Part shown: one piece after another, positions 25,218 through 34,796 of the stretch
Position numbering within the stretch: position 1 is the stretch's first letter
Layout: each line of letters opens with the position of its first letter
From: Spartobacteria bacterium
Lineage (GTDB): Bacteria > Verrucomicrobiota > Verrucomicrobiia > Chthoniobacterales > UBA10450
Assembly (NCBI GenBank): GCA_003134785.1
Contig: PLCN01000025.1
Coordinates: 124,001 to 188,000, forward strand
DNA: 64,000 nt
Reading direction: 5' to 3'
The notes under the pieces: model-generated
Told to the model about the DNA's origin: nothing
Databases searched by the model: none
The model's input: the letters and a program-made list of their open reading frames with translations, nothing else
Made by a program: the position numbers and the translations under genes

Positions 25218-27178
25218 GCGTAAAGAAGAAGCAACATCAGCATTCCCACGGCGACGGCGCCGAGGTACGTTTGGATTTGTCCCGAGTGCCGCGCGGACAG
25301 GAAGCGCCCGAGACCGCGCGTGCCGCTGGCGCCTCCATCGACGCGCGCGTTGATTCCGCGTTCGTCAAAATTCGCGCTGAACATTCCGAAAATCTGTCCG
25401 ATGCCACCGACTGCGCGCACGAGTCCATCCCAGAAATATCTATCCATGAAATCGGCGATGCGCGCCGCTATTCGCGCGGCAGCGATGACGGTGTGAGCGT
25501 AGAGTTCGTCCAGCCACATTTTGTTTTCGAGGAAGCGGAACAAGGCGGGTAGCGTTCGCGCGAAAGGGTCCGTCTCACCGTCCTTGCGATAAATGAGAAT
25601 GCCAAGCCCGATACCGGCAGCGACGAGCGCGGCCGAAACGAAAAACATAGGCTGAATCAGTCTCTCGATCTCGAAGTGAACCTGTTCTCCCAGGAGGTAG
25701 TCGTGGAGCCAGGACCACGCGGGCGTAAGGACGACGCTGAGAACAATCGAGCACGCCGCGAGCATCATGAGCGGAACAGTCATTACTGGGGAACTTTCGT
25801 GCGCATGCTCCGCGGCCGCGCGGCGGTTACCGAAAAACACGTAGATCATCTGCCGCGTCATGTAGAGCGCAGTCAGAACGACGCCGGCCATCATCAGGTA
25901 ATACGGCATCTGCGATCGCGGCCATTGCTCGGTGGCGTGCAGAATTTCCTCTTTGGTCCAGGCTCCGGAAAAAAGGAGCGGCACGCCGCTCAGTGTCATC
26001 ATTCCGATGGCGTAGGTGAAAAACGTGACCGGCATGAGCCGTCGCAATCCGCCCATTTTCCGGATGTCCTGCTCCTCGTGGCAGCCGTGAATGACAGACC
26101 CGGAGCCGAGGAACAAGAGCGCTTTGAAAAATCCGTGCGCGAGCAGGTGCATGATGCCGGCCGCCACGCCACCGACGCCTAACGACACCATCATCAATCC
26201 CAACTGTGAGACGGTGGAATAAGCGAGGATGCGTTTGATATCGGCTTGCGCGAGCGCAATGAGTGCAGCCATCAGCGCGGTGATGACCCCGATCCAGACG
26301 ACGACGCTGAGCGAAGGCGTCATGCCGTTGATCGCGCCTAACGAGAAGAGCGGATAGACGCGCGCCACGAGGAACACGCCGGCGGCGACCATTGTCGCGG
26401 CGTGGATCAGCGCGCTGACCGGCGTCGGGCCTTCCATCGCGTCCGGCAACCAGACGTGCAGTGGGAATTGTCCCGACTTGCCTGCCGCGCCGGAGAAAAT
26501 CAACAGCGCGATAAACGTGGCGCTGGCACCGAGCGCGAGAAGTCCGGCCTTTTCGAGGCAGCCATTTCCGCCATCGTAAAAGAGCAGCGTGCCGCTGCTG
26601 CCGTAGAGCCAAAGAATTCCCAGGAACAATCCGAGGTCACCGATGCGCGTGGTGATGAAAGCCTTTTTTGCCGCGGCGGCTGCGCTCGGTTTGTGGATCC
26701 AAAATCCGATCAGCAAGTAGGAGGCGAGGCCGACCAGCTCCCAGCAAACAAACAGCAAGAGCAGGCTGTTGGAGATGACGACCCCGAGCATCGCGGCGGA
26801 AAAAAATGAGAGATACGCGAAGAAGCGGGTGAAGTTTTTGTCGCCGGCCATGTAGCCGATGCTGAAGACAAAGATCCACAGGCCGACGAAAGTGATCATG
26901 AGCAGCATCGCGGCAGCGAGCGGATCGAGCACCCAGCCGATGCGCAACGCGTGCTCGCCAAAAGTGAACCAGCTAAAATTATGAAAGGAGCGCCAGCCCG
27001 GCGCTTCGAGCGTGGGCAGGAACGCCATCACCGCGAGGGCGAGCGCGGCGATCTGGCCGACGATCGCGAGTCCCGCTGCGGTCCGGTGCCACGAATTGGC
27101 GGGCGCCAAAATCAGGAGAGCGCTCGCCAACGGCACCGCCGGGATCAGCCAAAGATTGGACACGATCCAGGAAATCAT
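25205..27178 (-). CDS. nuoL: NADH-quinone oxidoreductase subunit L
   Basis: A 657-residue distal antiporter-like subunit of complex I. Signature stretches: CWELVGLASYLLIGFW (helix 5 Glu), GAAGKSGQFPLHVWLPDAME (helix 7 Lys), PTPVSALIHAATMVAAGVFLV and ADIKRILAYSTVSQLGLMM. The C-terminal third includes the lateral helix region and a last anchoring helix (GAVAVGMLMLLLLYAW). It is somewhat longer than the roughly 613 residues of E. coli NuoL. It begins a leftward sub-operon (nuoL-M-ORF6N-M-N) separated from nuoK by a kinase gene on the other strand, so it needs its own promoter in 27179-27329. Confidence 0.95.
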   Translation of the reverse strand: MISWIVSNLWLIPAVPLASALLILAPANSWHRTAAGLAIVGQIAALALAVMAFLPTLEAPGWRSFHNFSWFTFGEHALRIGWVLDPLAAAMLLMITFVGLWIFVFSIGYMAGDKNFTRFFAYLSFFSAAMLGVVISNSLLLLFVCWELVGLASYLLIGFWIHKPSAAAAAKKAFITTRIGDLGLFLGILWLYGSSGTLLFYDGGNGCLEKAGLLALGASATFIALLIFSGAAGKSGQFPLHVWLPDAMEGPTPVSALIHAATMVAAGVFLVARVYPLFSLGAINGMTPSLSVVVWIGVITALMAALIALAQADIKRILAYSTVSQLGLMMVSLGVGGVAAGIMHLLAHGFFKALLFLGSGSVIHGCHEEQDIRKMGGLRRLMPVTFFTYAIGMMTLSGVPLLFSGAWTKEEILHATEQWPRSQMPYYLMMAGVVLTALYMTRQMIYVFFGNRRAAAEHAHESSPVMTVPLMMLAACSIVLSVVLTPAWSWLHDYLLGEQVHFEIERLIQPMFFVSAALVAAGIGLGILIYRKDGETDPFARTLPALFRFLENKMWLDELYAHTVIAAARIAARIADFMDRYFWDGLVRAVGGIGQIFGMFSANFDERGINARVDGGASGTRGLGRFLSARHSGQIQTYLGAVAVGMLMLLLLYAWLT

Positions 27179-27329
27179 CGGGCCGAGTGCGAATCGCTCA
27201 TCTCGATGAGGAAAGCGATGCCCTATTCCTTTATCAAGTCAGAACGTGCAGGCCGGGCGCTTTGCGATTACCGCGGTTTCAGGAAGTTCGTGTTGCCAAG
27301 TCGCGCCGAAATCTTTCAGAATCTGTTGA
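27179..27329. promoter_or_regulatory. Divergent intergenic region, nuoL / histidine kinase
   Basis: 151 bases between two divergent starts, so promoters for both the nuoL sub-operon and the kinase gene should lie here. No clear -35/-10 pair or operator was identified by eye. Confidence 0.4.
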
Positions 27330-29567
27330 ATGGGTCGTCCTTCCAGGGTCATCGGCGTCGTCTTCTGCGTCACTGTGGCGGTGGTGGTTGCTTCAACCGT
27401 CATCACCTATTGGTTTGGAAATCGCGTCTTGCGGAGCCACGCGAGCGAAGAAAGGCGGCGCGACGTTATCGCCCGGCTCGAGCGGCTCACGTCCAGTTTG
27501 AAGGACGCCGAGACCGGCCAGCGAGGTTTCGTCATCACGGGCGACGAGAGTTATCTGCAACCGTACGATGAAGCCGTCGAAAGCTTGCCTAGGGAGATCG
27601 AAAAACTCAGTGGCATGGAGCGGATCGGCATCACTGCCGCTGAAGTTCGGGCGCTCAGCGATCTGATTCGCCAAAAATTAGCGGAGCTGCGGAGCACTCT
27701 CGAGCTCAGACGCAGCGGTGGTTTTGCAGCGGCGGCTTCCGTTATCCAAGCCAACGCGGGCAAGAAAATAATGGATCAGGTGCGCGCGGAGGTCGGGCGC
27801 TTGCAGTCGAAACAATTTGCCGCGCTCCAAGCGGATTCGCGCCTCAGCACCAAAGCCACGCGCACGCGCACCCTCATTTTTATTCTCACCGCCTCCATCA
27901 ACATCATCCTTCTCGCTTGGGCCTATCAACGCATCGCGAGATCAATCAGGGAAAGAGATTCGGCGCTGGCGCAATCGTTTCGGCGTGGCAAGGAATTGGA
28001 GCAGCAAAAAGATTTGCTCTCCATCACGCTCGCCAGCATCGGCGACTGTGTCCTGGTCACCGATAAGGATGGCCGAATCACTTTTATGAATCGTGTGGCC
28101 GAAAAGGTAACCGGCTGGACTCTGGCCGATGCGAACGGACGGCCGACCGCCGATGTTTTTCGCATTCTCAACGAGCACTCACGCGAGACGGTGGAGAATC
28201 CGGTCGACAAAGTGATGAAGCACGGTGTCATCGTTGGCCTGGCCAATCACACGGTGCTGGTGCGCAAAGATGGCACCGAAGTTCCGATCGATGACAGCGG
28301 CGCGCCCATCCGCGACCGTGATGGCGTGCTCCGCGGGGTCGTGCTCGTCTTTCGCGATTTCTCCGAGCACAAACGCAACGAAAACGAATTGCGGGCCGCG
28401 AAAGAAACGGCAGAGACGGCGAACAAGGCCAAGGACCAATTTCTCGCGATGCTCTCGCATGAATTGCGCACGCCGCTCACGCCGGTGCTGGCCACGCTCA
28501 ATCTCTGGGAGGCCAGCGAAGACGTTCCGGCGGCGCTGCATGCGGACGTGGAAATGTTGCGCCGCAGCATCGAACTCGAAGCGCGCATCATCGACGACCT
28601 GCTCGATCTCACCCGCATCGCCCGCGGCATGCTCTCGTTTTCTCCTGAGAACACCGATGTGGACGCGCTGATCGAGTTTCTCGTCGGCCTTTCCCAAAGC
28701 GAGTTTCTCAACAAACAGCTGAAAGTCGCGCTGCAACTCAATGCGCCGCGGCATCATGTTTATACGGATGCGTCCCGGCTCCAGCAGGTGCTTTGGAACA
28801 TCGTGCGCAACGCCGTCAAATTCACCGAGGTCGGAGGCAGCGTCACGATCGCCACGGCCAATGACCCGCGCGGCAACGTTGAGATCGCGATCACCGACAC
28901 CGGGATCGGTATGAGCGAGGAGACGATTTCAAAGCTCTTCATTCCATTCGAGCAGGCTGATCCCACGCGTCACCGGCACTACGGCGGACTCGGACTCGGA
29001 ATGGCGATCTCGAATGCTCTCGTCGATTTGCTCGAAGGAAAATTGCGTGCCCGGAGCGAAGGGCTCGGTCGTGGCTCGACCTTCACCGTCACCTTCCCGG
29101 CGATAGAAGCGACTGCGCAGCCAATCGAACCCGAGAGCGTGCCCAAGGTCTCGCGCGGGAAGGTGAGGCTGTTACTGGTCGAGGATCATGTCGATACGGC
29201 CCGGGCATTGTTCCGGCTGATGGAAAGCCGCGGTTACAAAATCGCGAGTGTTCCGAATGTGAAGACTGGATTGCAAGCCATGGCGGGAGAGCCATTCGAT
29301 CTCATTCTTTGCGATCTCGGATTGCCCGACGGCACCGGCATCGACTTCATTCAGACGGTGAGAAAGAGCCACCAGACTCCTGCCATCGCGCTGACCGGTT
29401 TCGGGATGCAACAGGATGTGGACCGCGCCGAACAAGCCGGCTTCGATGCGCACCTAACGAAACCGGTCAACCTCCAAAAACTGGAAGCCACCATCTGGAA
29501 GCTGCTCGAGAAAAATTACTCGAGGCTAGACCACAAATTAGCCGGCGGTGATCCGGCAGGGGTCTGA
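27330..29567 (+). CDS. CHASE3-PAS hybrid sensor histidine kinase with receiver domain
   Basis: A 745-residue inner-membrane sensor. Layout: membrane helix 9-29, CHASE3 sensor about 35-175 (LKDAETGQRGFVITGDESYLQPY), membrane helix 181-199, PAS about 225-348, HisKA with phospho-acceptor His377 in MLSHELRTPL, HATPase about 478-590 (N-box NIVRNAVKF, DTGIGM, GGLGLGMAIS), and a C-terminal receiver about 611-735 with Asp662 in CDLGLPDG and KP at 711. It is a hybrid kinase with no separate partner nearby. It lies on the opposite strand between nuoK and nuoL, 10 nt from the nuoK stop. Confidence 0.93.
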   Translation: MGRPSRVIGVVFCVTVAVVVASTVITYWFGNRVLRSHASEERRRDVIARLERLTSSLKDAETGQRGFVITGDESYLQPYDEAVESLPREIEKLSGMERIGITAAEVRALSDLIRQKLAELRSTLELRRSGGFAAAASVIQANAGKKIMDQVRAEVGRLQSKQFAALQADSRLSTKATRTRTLIFILTASINIILLAWAYQRIARSIRERDSALAQSFRRGKELEQQKDLLSITLASIGDCVLVTDKDGRITFMNRVAEKVTGWTLADANGRPTADVFRILNEHSRETVENPVDKVMKHGVIVGLANHTVLVRKDGTEVPIDDSGAPIRDRDGVLRGVVLVFRDFSEHKRNENELRAAKETAETANKAKDQFLAMLSHELRTPLTPVLATLNLWEASEDVPAALHADVEMLRRSIELEARIIDDLLDLTRIARGMLSFSPENTDVDALIEFLVGLSQSEFLNKQLKVALQLNAPRHHVYTDASRLQQVLWNIVRNAVKFTEVGGSVTIATANDPRGNVEIAITDTGIGMSEETISKLFIPFEQADPTRHRHYGGLGLGMAISNALVDLLEGKLRARSEGLGRGSTFTVTFPAIEATAQPIEPESVPKVSRGKVRLLLVEDHVDTARALFRLMESRGYKIASVPNVKTGLQAMAGEPFDLILCDLGLPDGTGIDFIQTVRKSHQTPAIALTGFGMQQDVDRAEQAGFDAHLTKPVNLQKLEATIWKLLEKNYSRLDHKLAGGDPAGV

Positions 29568-29577
29568 GCTTGCGACT

Positions 29578-29892
29578 TCATCCTTTGAGCTGGTCGAGTT
29601 TATCGACGTTGGTCGTTCGATAATGACGATAAACGGCGATCACTAACGCCAGTCCGACAGCCGCTTCCGCGGCGGCGATTGCGATGGAAAAGATCGCGAC
29701 CATCACGCCGGTGGGTGGGTGCGGCTGCGGCGCAAAGCGCCAGAAGGCGATGAAGTTCAGATTCGCTGCCGCGAGCATCATTTCGATGCCGATCAGAATA
29801 AATATCGCGTGCCGCCGGCTGAGCGCGGCGAGCAATCCGATGGAGAAAAGCGCCGCGGAGACGATGAGGCAAAGTTGGAGCGTTGGCGTCAT
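29578..29892 (-). CDS. nuoK: NADH-quinone oxidoreductase subunit K
   Basis: A 104-residue subunit with three helices, part of the complex I proton path. Both conserved membrane glutamates are seen, in GIEMMLAAANLNF and AIAAAEAAVGLALVI. Length is normal. It is the last gene of the nuoH-J-K group and ends tail-to-tail with the kinase gene. Confidence 0.94.
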   Translation of the reverse strand: MTPTLQLCLIVSAALFSIGLLAALSRRHAIFILIGIEMMLAAANLNFIAFWRFAPQPHPPTGVMVAIFSIAIAAAEAAVGLALVIAVYRHYRTTNVDKLDQLKG

Positions 29893-29910
29893 CGAAGAAT
29901 TCTTTCCGGT

Positions 29911-30071
29911 CTGGGGAGCGCAGGCTGCCAGCCTGCCGTTCGCGGCAGCCTGCCGCGAACCGTTCTTGTGCGCGATTGCCGCCCACAGGATGCGTTAAAG
30001 TTTGCGCTTCGCGCAAAAATGCATTCGGCAAGGCTGCCGAATGCTGCAGGCTGGCAGCCTGCGCTCCCCAG
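29911..30071. repeat. 161-bp element with perfect 26-bp terminal inverted repeats
   Basis: The ends CTGGGGAGCGCAGGCTGCCA... (29911-29936) and its exact complement (30046-30071) bracket nested hairpins: GTTCGCGGCA/TGCCGCGAAC, TTTGCGC/GCGCAAA and GCATTCGGCA/TGCCGAATGC. It fills most of the nuoJ-nuoK gap. No protein is encoded, so it resembles a MITE or REP-type element. Confidence 0.9.
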
Positions 30072-30097
30072 ACGCAGCAATCGCGCTGTGGAAGACG

Positions 30098-30580
30098 TCA
30101 CGGCTTTTCCTCCATGACCAGAATCAATCCACCGATCAATGCGGCAGTGAGCAGCAATCCGACGCATTGCAGGGGCCAGACGTAATCGGTCATCAACGCT
30201 TCACCGATTCGTTTCACGGTAAGCGGTTCGATGTGCGGGGCGGCGATGGAGAGCGTGGGCGTTCCGAGAATCGCCCAAATCAAACCGGCGAATATCGCGA
30301 TGGCGATTACGACACCACTCCAGTTGAACCCGCCGACCTTTTCGTCGCTGGGGCGCGTCAGCAAAATCGTGAACACAATCAGCACCGCGACCGCGCCGAC
30401 GTAAACAAAAACCTGCACCAGCCCGACGAATTCTGCGCCGAGCAAAAAGAAGAAGGCCGCGATGCCGACAAACGCGATGACCAAACAGAGCGCCGCATGA
30501 ATAAGCTTCGACAACGACGCGGCCGCGAGCGCGCCGGCAAGCGTGATAATGGCGATGACGACGAAAGCAGCGGTGCTCAT
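30098..30580 (-). CDS. nuoJ: NADH-quinone oxidoreductase subunit J
   Basis: A 160-residue membrane subunit with five helices. It carries the conserved glycine/tyrosine stretch ALCLVIAFVGIAAFFFLLGAEF and LVQVFVYVGAVAVLIVFTILL (helix 3 pi-bulge region of the family). The start at 30580 overlaps the nuoH stop in an ATGA. Its end is followed by the long inverted-repeat element before nuoK. Confidence 0.93.
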   Translation of the reverse strand: MSTAAFVVIAIITLAGALAAASLSKLIHAALCLVIAFVGIAAFFFLLGAEFVGLVQVFVYVGAVAVLIVFTILLTRPSDEKVGGFNWSGVVIAIAIFAGLIWAILGTPTLSIAAPHIEPLTVKRIGEALMTDYVWPLQCVGLLLTAALIGGLILVMEEKP

Positions 30581-31791
30581 TCGGCAAAACGATACGTGCG
30601 CGGAGCAAATTTCTTTTTCGTCTCGAGCAGGTGCGAGAGCCCGAGATAAATGATGCCGACGATTCCCAGCGACCACAGCCATCCGGCGAGGCCGCGCTGA
30701 TAATGCCAAACCGCCGCGGCAAGAATGCAGGTGAACGCCATCGGCAGCATGAAAGTCCAGGCGAAGCGCATAACGTGATCCACACGCATGCGCGGCAACG
30801 TTCCACGAATCCAGATGAAGACGAAGAGCAGCACCGCGAGCTTCGCGAAGAACCAGACGTACGATGGAATAATCTGGAGCGCGCTGATCGGCGCATGCCA
30901 GCCGCCGAGAAACAGCGTGACCGCGAGTCCGCTGATGGCGAACATGCCAAAATATTCCGCCAGGAAAAACGTCGCGTATTTGAACCCGGAATATTCCGTC
31001 ATATGGCCCGCGACAATTTCCGATTCGCCTTCCGGCACATCGAACGGTGTGCGATTGGATTCCACCAAACCGGATACGAAAAACAAAATGAAGGCGGCGG
31101 CGCCCCACGGCGTGAAGACGAACCAGCGCGGCACGACGCCCGCCATCGTATAACCATCCTGCGCGGCGACGATCGCGTCGGCTGAGAGCGAGCCGACAAT
31201 CATGATCACCGGCAGCACGGTGATCAGAAGCGGCAACTCATAGCTGACCATTTGCGCAATCGCGCGCATCGCGCCCAGCATCGAGAATTTGTTGTTGCTG
31301 CCCCACCCGGCCATGAAGACACCGAGTTCTGTGGTGGAACCGACGGCGAAGAAAAACAGAATGCCGCCATCGATCGAAAACGGCGTCATGTTCCGGCCAT
31401 ACGGAATCACGCCGAGCGCAAGAATCGCCGTCGCCGCAATCATGATCGGCGCGATAAAATGAACGATCTTGTCCGCGCGGAGCGGAACGATGTCTTCCTT
31501 AATCAGCAGTTTGATGCCATCGGCCAGCGGCTGGAGCAACCCGAACGGGCCGACGCGATTTGGTCCGTAGCGGTTCTGGATGCGCGCGAGAATTTTTCGC
31601 TCTAGCACCGAGATGAGAGCGAAGAGCGTTATGAACGCGCCGAGGACCGCGGCGATATTGAGGAGACTCGAAGCAATCGGCATCACCCAAAGCGGTGCAC
31701 CGTCCAGAAGTGAGAGAAGCCAATGTTTTGCGACAACAAAGATCTGGTCAACGCGCTCGCCGCTCATCTGCGATGAAGAAAAGCCGTGCAC
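30577..31791 (-). CDS. nuoH: NADH-quinone oxidoreductase subunit H
   Basis: A 404-residue membrane subunit that forms the quinone chamber with NuoB and NuoD. Signatures: ERKILARIQNRYGPNRVGP, LADGIKLLIKED, AQMVSYELPL, NRTPFDVPEGESEIVAG and EYSGFKYATFFLAEY (conserved Glu set). The frame starts at GTG 31791, with AAGGAA close upstream; ATG at 31767 (MSGERVDQ) is an alternative without a visible ribosome-binding site. It is the first gene of the leftward nuoHJK group and divergent from nuoA. Confidence 0.94.
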   Translation of the reverse strand: MHGFSSSQMSGERVDQIFVVAKHWLLSLLDGAPLWVMPIASSLLNIAAVLGAFITLFALISVLERKILARIQNRYGPNRVGPFGLLQPLADGIKLLIKEDIVPLRADKIVHFIAPIMIAATAILALGVIPYGRNMTPFSIDGGILFFFAVGSTTELGVFMAGWGSNNKFSMLGAMRAIAQMVSYELPLLITVLPVIMIVGSLSADAIVAAQDGYTMAGVVPRWFVFTPWGAAAFILFFVSGLVESNRTPFDVPEGESEIVAGHMTEYSGFKYATFFLAEYFGMFAISGLAVTLFLGGWHAPISALQIIPSYVWFFAKLAVLLFVFIWIRGTLPRMRVDHVMRFAWTFMLPMAFTCILAAAVWHYQRGLAGWLWSLGIVGIIYLGLSHLLETKKKFAPRTYRFAE

Positions 31792-31962
31792 CGTTCCTTA
31801 AGCAAGGCCGAACATTGCGCCATGGATTGGCGCAGATGAGATACGAACCGAAATGTTCGAAGTTTTCCGATGAGAAAAAGTGACGACCAGTTCTCTCGCG
31901 GCTCAGAATGCGCTGGCTGGAGCAAGGACTCTCGGTTAGCAAACGCGAGTGGATGATCTAAT
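31792..31962. promoter_or_regulatory. Divergent nuo promoter region
   Basis: 171 bases between the starts of nuoH (leftward) and nuoA (rightward). This should hold the back-to-back promoters of both halves of the complex I locus. No convincing sigma-70 boxes or operator palindrome were seen by eye. Confidence 0.5.
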
Positions 31963-32337
31963 TTGTTTCGCGTGACGCCCGATCCCTATTTTTTTATCGT
32001 CATTTTTTGCGGCGTCGCGGTCGTCTTTCCGTTGATGCCGCTGGCGCTGGCCTGGCTTTGGAGAAAATTTTTTCAGCCGCCGAAACCAGGGCCGGCAAAA
32101 AATGCGACCTACGAATGTGGAGTCGAATCGATCGGGGAAGCGCGGGGGCAATTCCAATCGCAGTATTATCTCTACTGCATCATATTTCTGATCTTCGACG
32201 TGGAGGCGATATTTCTGGTGCCGTTCGCCGTCGCCTTCACCGGTTTGCCCCTGGGTGCGTTCATTGCGATCCTGGTTTTCCTACTGTTGCTAATCGAAGG
32301 ACTCGTTTGGGCCTGGAGCAAAGGCTGTCTAGATTGA
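31963..32337 (+). CDS. nuoA: NADH-quinone oxidoreductase subunit A
   Basis: A 124-residue subunit with three helices. The family core is [41 protein letters not shown], with the conserved Cys loop (ECG) and the Asp/Glu pair in FDVEAIFL. It has no ATG: TTG at 31963 is listed, GTG at 31972 is possible. It heads the rightward nuoABCDI operon. Confidence 0.93.
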   Translation: MFRVTPDPYFFIVIFCGVAVVFPLMPLALAWLWRKFFQPPKPGPAKNATYECGVESIGEARGQFQSQYYLYCIIFLIFDVEAIFLVPFAVAFTGLPLGAFIAILVFLLLLIEGLVWAWSKGCLD

Positions 32338-32348
32338 GCGCAAAGACG

Positions 32349-32972
32349 ATGAGCGGCCAAGTCGACGAAGGTCTTCGCAGCGAGCTGCAGAAGCAGGGGA
32401 TATGGGTGACCTCGACCCAGGAGCTTTACAATTGGGGGCGGCGCAATTCGATCTGGCCGCTCCAGTTCGGCCTGGCCTGTTGCGCGATCGAGATGATCGC
32501 GACGGCTGCATCGCGCTACGATCTCGCGCGGTTCGGCGGCGAGGTCTTTCGGCCTTCGCCGCGGCAGGCGGATCTAATGATTGTGGCCGGCACCGTAACC
32601 AAGAAGATGGCGCCGCAGATTGTGCGGCTTTACAACCAGATGCCCGATCCGAAGTACGTCATTTCGATGGGCGCTTGCGCCATTTCTGGTGGCCCCTTCA
32701 AGCAAGGCTACAATGTCTTGAAAGGAATCGATCGCTACATCCCTGTCGACGTTTATATTCCTGGATGTCCGCCACGGCCAGAGGCGCTTCTGCATGCTTT
32801 TATGGAATTGCAGAGAAAAATCGACGGGCAAAAACTGACTGGGGAAAAGAAGGCGCCCTTCCTTGATCGGAAGCAACCGAGCGAATTTCCCGTGCCGGCG
32901 TTCGGAGCTCATGATTTGGAACCGCCTGCCAATCCGGATGTGTTTCGGCCGCCTGTGGTAGAGCGGACGTAG
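32349..32972 (+). CDS. nuoB: NADH-quinone oxidoreductase subunit B
   Basis: A 207-residue peripheral-arm subunit that carries the terminal 4Fe-4S cluster N2. The cluster ligands are visible: paired Cys in [10 protein letters not shown], Cys in [10 protein letters not shown] and Cys in [13 protein letters not shown]. The start at 32349 ([10 protein letters not shown]) lies 11 nt after nuoA. It has a C-terminal extension of about 40 Pro-rich residues ([19 protein letters not shown]). Confidence 0.95.
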   Translation: MSGQVDEGLRSELQKQGIWVTSTQELYNWGRRNSIWPLQFGLACCAIEMIATAASRYDLARFGGEVFRPSPRQADLMIVAGTVTKKMAPQIVRLYNQMPDPKYVISMGACAISGGPFKQGYNVLKGIDRYIPVDVYIPGCPPRPEALLHAFMELQRKIDGQKLTGEKKAPFLDRKQPSEFPVPAFGAHDLEPPANPDVFRPPVVERT

Positions 32973-32976
32973 CGCG

Positions 32977-33642
32977 ATGGAATCGCTCGAAGAAATCAAA
33001 GCCCGCGCTGAGCGGGCAGTGCCCGGGGCGAAGATCACGATCGTCCCCAATCCAGGTCCCGCGAATCAGCCGTCACTCCTGCTCGATAACGAACACGCGA
33101 CGGCCGTCGTTCAATTCCTGCGCGACGACTCTGAGTTGCGGCTTGATCATTGCTCGAACGCCACTGGCGTCGATTGGCTGGATCGCAAGGTCTCGAAGAA
33201 AGTGAAAGTAAAGAAGGTGGTGGAGGGAGAGGAAAAGGAAGTGGAAGAGACGCAGGAAGACTTGTTCCCCGGATACCTGGAAGCGGTTTATCACCTTTAC
33301 TCGATGACCCACAAACACGGGCCGGTGGTGATTCGAACGCGGACGAAAGATCGCGCGGAAGGTGCGCGGTTGCCATCGCTTACTCCCATCTATCGGAGCG
33401 CCGAATTTCAGGAACGGGAAATTTTTGATCTCTACGGTGTTCGCTTCGATGGCCATCCGGATCTGCGGCGCATTCTAATGTGGGACGAATTTGTCGACTA
33501 CCCGATGCGGAAAGATTATCGCGAGCCGGATGATTATGAGTACGAGCCGACTCCGCACGACGAGGTGCTCGAGAAGGCAAAGCAACATCAAAGCACGCGC
33601 CCAGAGCTAGACGGCGCCGAGAAGCTAACGGCCCGATCATGA
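32977..33642 (+). CDS. nuoC: NADH-quinone oxidoreductase subunit C
   Basis: A 221-residue peripheral-arm subunit (30-kDa type). The family motif is ERE-x-x-D-x-x-G: [30 protein letters not shown], followed by YPMRKDY. A charged Lys/Glu insertion ([20 protein letters not shown], about residues 72-91) precedes the HLYSMTHK strand and is not usual. It starts 4 nt after nuoB and overlaps nuoD by ATGA. Confidence 0.94.
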   Translation: MESLEEIKARAERAVPGAKITIVPNPGPANQPSLLLDNEHATAVVQFLRDDSELRLDHCSNATGVDWLDRKVSKKVKVKKVVEGEEKEVEETQEDLFPGYLEAVYHLYSMTHKHGPVVIRTRTKDRAEGARLPSLTPIYRSAEFQEREIFDLYGVRFDGHPDLRRILMWDEFVDYPMRKDYREPDDYEYEPTPHDEVLEKAKQHQSTRPELDGAEKLTARS

Positions 33643-34796
33643 GTGCAGGATTTCACGAATTGGAAGAGGCTCCGCCTCTGATGACGTCCAGACTGGAAGG
33701 CGACTTGCTCGAAGTATCGATGGGACCGCAGCACCCATCGACTCACGGCGTTTTCCGCATGAACGTCGCGCTCGAAGGCGAGATTGTTCGCAAGCTCAAG
33801 CCCGTCTTTGGTTACTTGCATCGCAACCATGAAAAGATTGGCGAGAACACGAGCTACCTCGGCTCGATGCCTTACACCGACCGGCTCGATTACTTCTGCT
33901 CGATGACCAACAACTGGGCCTATGCGCTTAGTGTCGAGAAGCTGGCCGGCATTGAAGTTCCCGAGCGGGCCGAATACCTGAGGGTGATCCTGGCGGAACT
34001 AACGAGGCTTCAGAACCACGCTTCACTGCTTGGATTTCTGCTCAGCGACATGGGGGCATGGGGAACACCGCTGATGTATGCGTTCCGGGAGCGGGAGAAG
34101 ATTCTCGACTTGTTCGAATCGCTCTCGGGCTCGCGCATGATGTGCGATTACATGCGTTTCGGCGGATGCCGCTGCGACCTGCCGCCGGGTTGGATGGAAC
34201 GGGCGCGGAAGCTAGTAGATGGCTTCCCGCGATTTCTCGATGAGTTCGAAAAATTAATTGTCTCCAATGAAATCCTGATCGCGCGCACGCAGAATGTTGG
34301 CAGCCTGTCGTCCGAGCTAGCGATCAACGCCGGCATTACCGGTCCCATGCTTCGCGCCTGTGGCGTTAACTACGATCTGCGCAAGGTGGATGGCTATGGC
34401 TTCTATCCGCGTTTCAAATTCCGGGTACCCTTGGGCGACCACGGCGATTGCTACGATCGCTTGATGATGCGCGCTCTCGAAATGCGCGAGAGCATCGGAA
34501 TCTTGAAGCAGGCCATGGAACAATTGCCAGCTGGACCCATTATCAATCCAAAGGTGAAGCTGCGTGCGTTTAAGCCGCCGGTGGGCGAGGTCTATGGGCG
34601 CATCGAAGGTCCGAAAGGGGAACTTGGCTTTTATCTAATTAGCGACGGGAGCGCGAACCCTTATCGCTATCGCGTGCGCCCACCCAGCTTCGTCAACCTG
34701 ACTATCCTGGAAGATCTTTGCCTCGGACATACCGTGGCCGACGTTATGGTGATCCTAGGCAGCATCGACATTGTTATGGGAGAGGTAGACAGATGA
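33639..34796 (+). CDS. nuoD: NADH-quinone oxidoreductase subunit D
   Basis: A 385-residue 49-kDa-type subunit that forms the quinone pocket. Motifs: [21 protein letters not shown] (quinone-contacting His), [45 protein letters not shown], the C-terminal [14 protein letters not shown], then RPPSFVNL and [12 protein letters not shown]. Length is normal. It is coupled by ATGA overlaps to nuoC and nuoI. Confidence 0.95.
   Translation: MSAGFHELEEAPPLMTSRLEGDLLEVSMGPQHPSTHGVFRMNVALEGEIVRKLKPVFGYLHRNHEKIGENTSYLGSMPYTDRLDYFCSMTNNWAYALSVEKLAGIEVPERAEYLRVILAELTRLQNHASLLGFLLSDMGAWGTPLMYAFREREKILDLFESLSGSRMMCDYMRFGGCRCDLPPGWMERARKLVDGFPRFLDEFEKLIVSNEILIARTQNVGSLSSELAINAGITGPMLRACGVNYDLRKVDGYGFYPRFKFRVPLGDHGDCYDRLMMRALEMRESIGILKQAMEQLPAGPIINPKVKLRAFKPPVGEVYGRIEGPKGELGFYLISDGSANPYRYRVRPPSFVNLTILEDLCLGHTVADVMVILGSIDIVMGEVDR

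Noticed and set aside
29911-30071. Inverted-repeat element as an insertion sequence
   Set aside because: Only 161 bp, no transposase frame; it can at most be a non-autonomous element.
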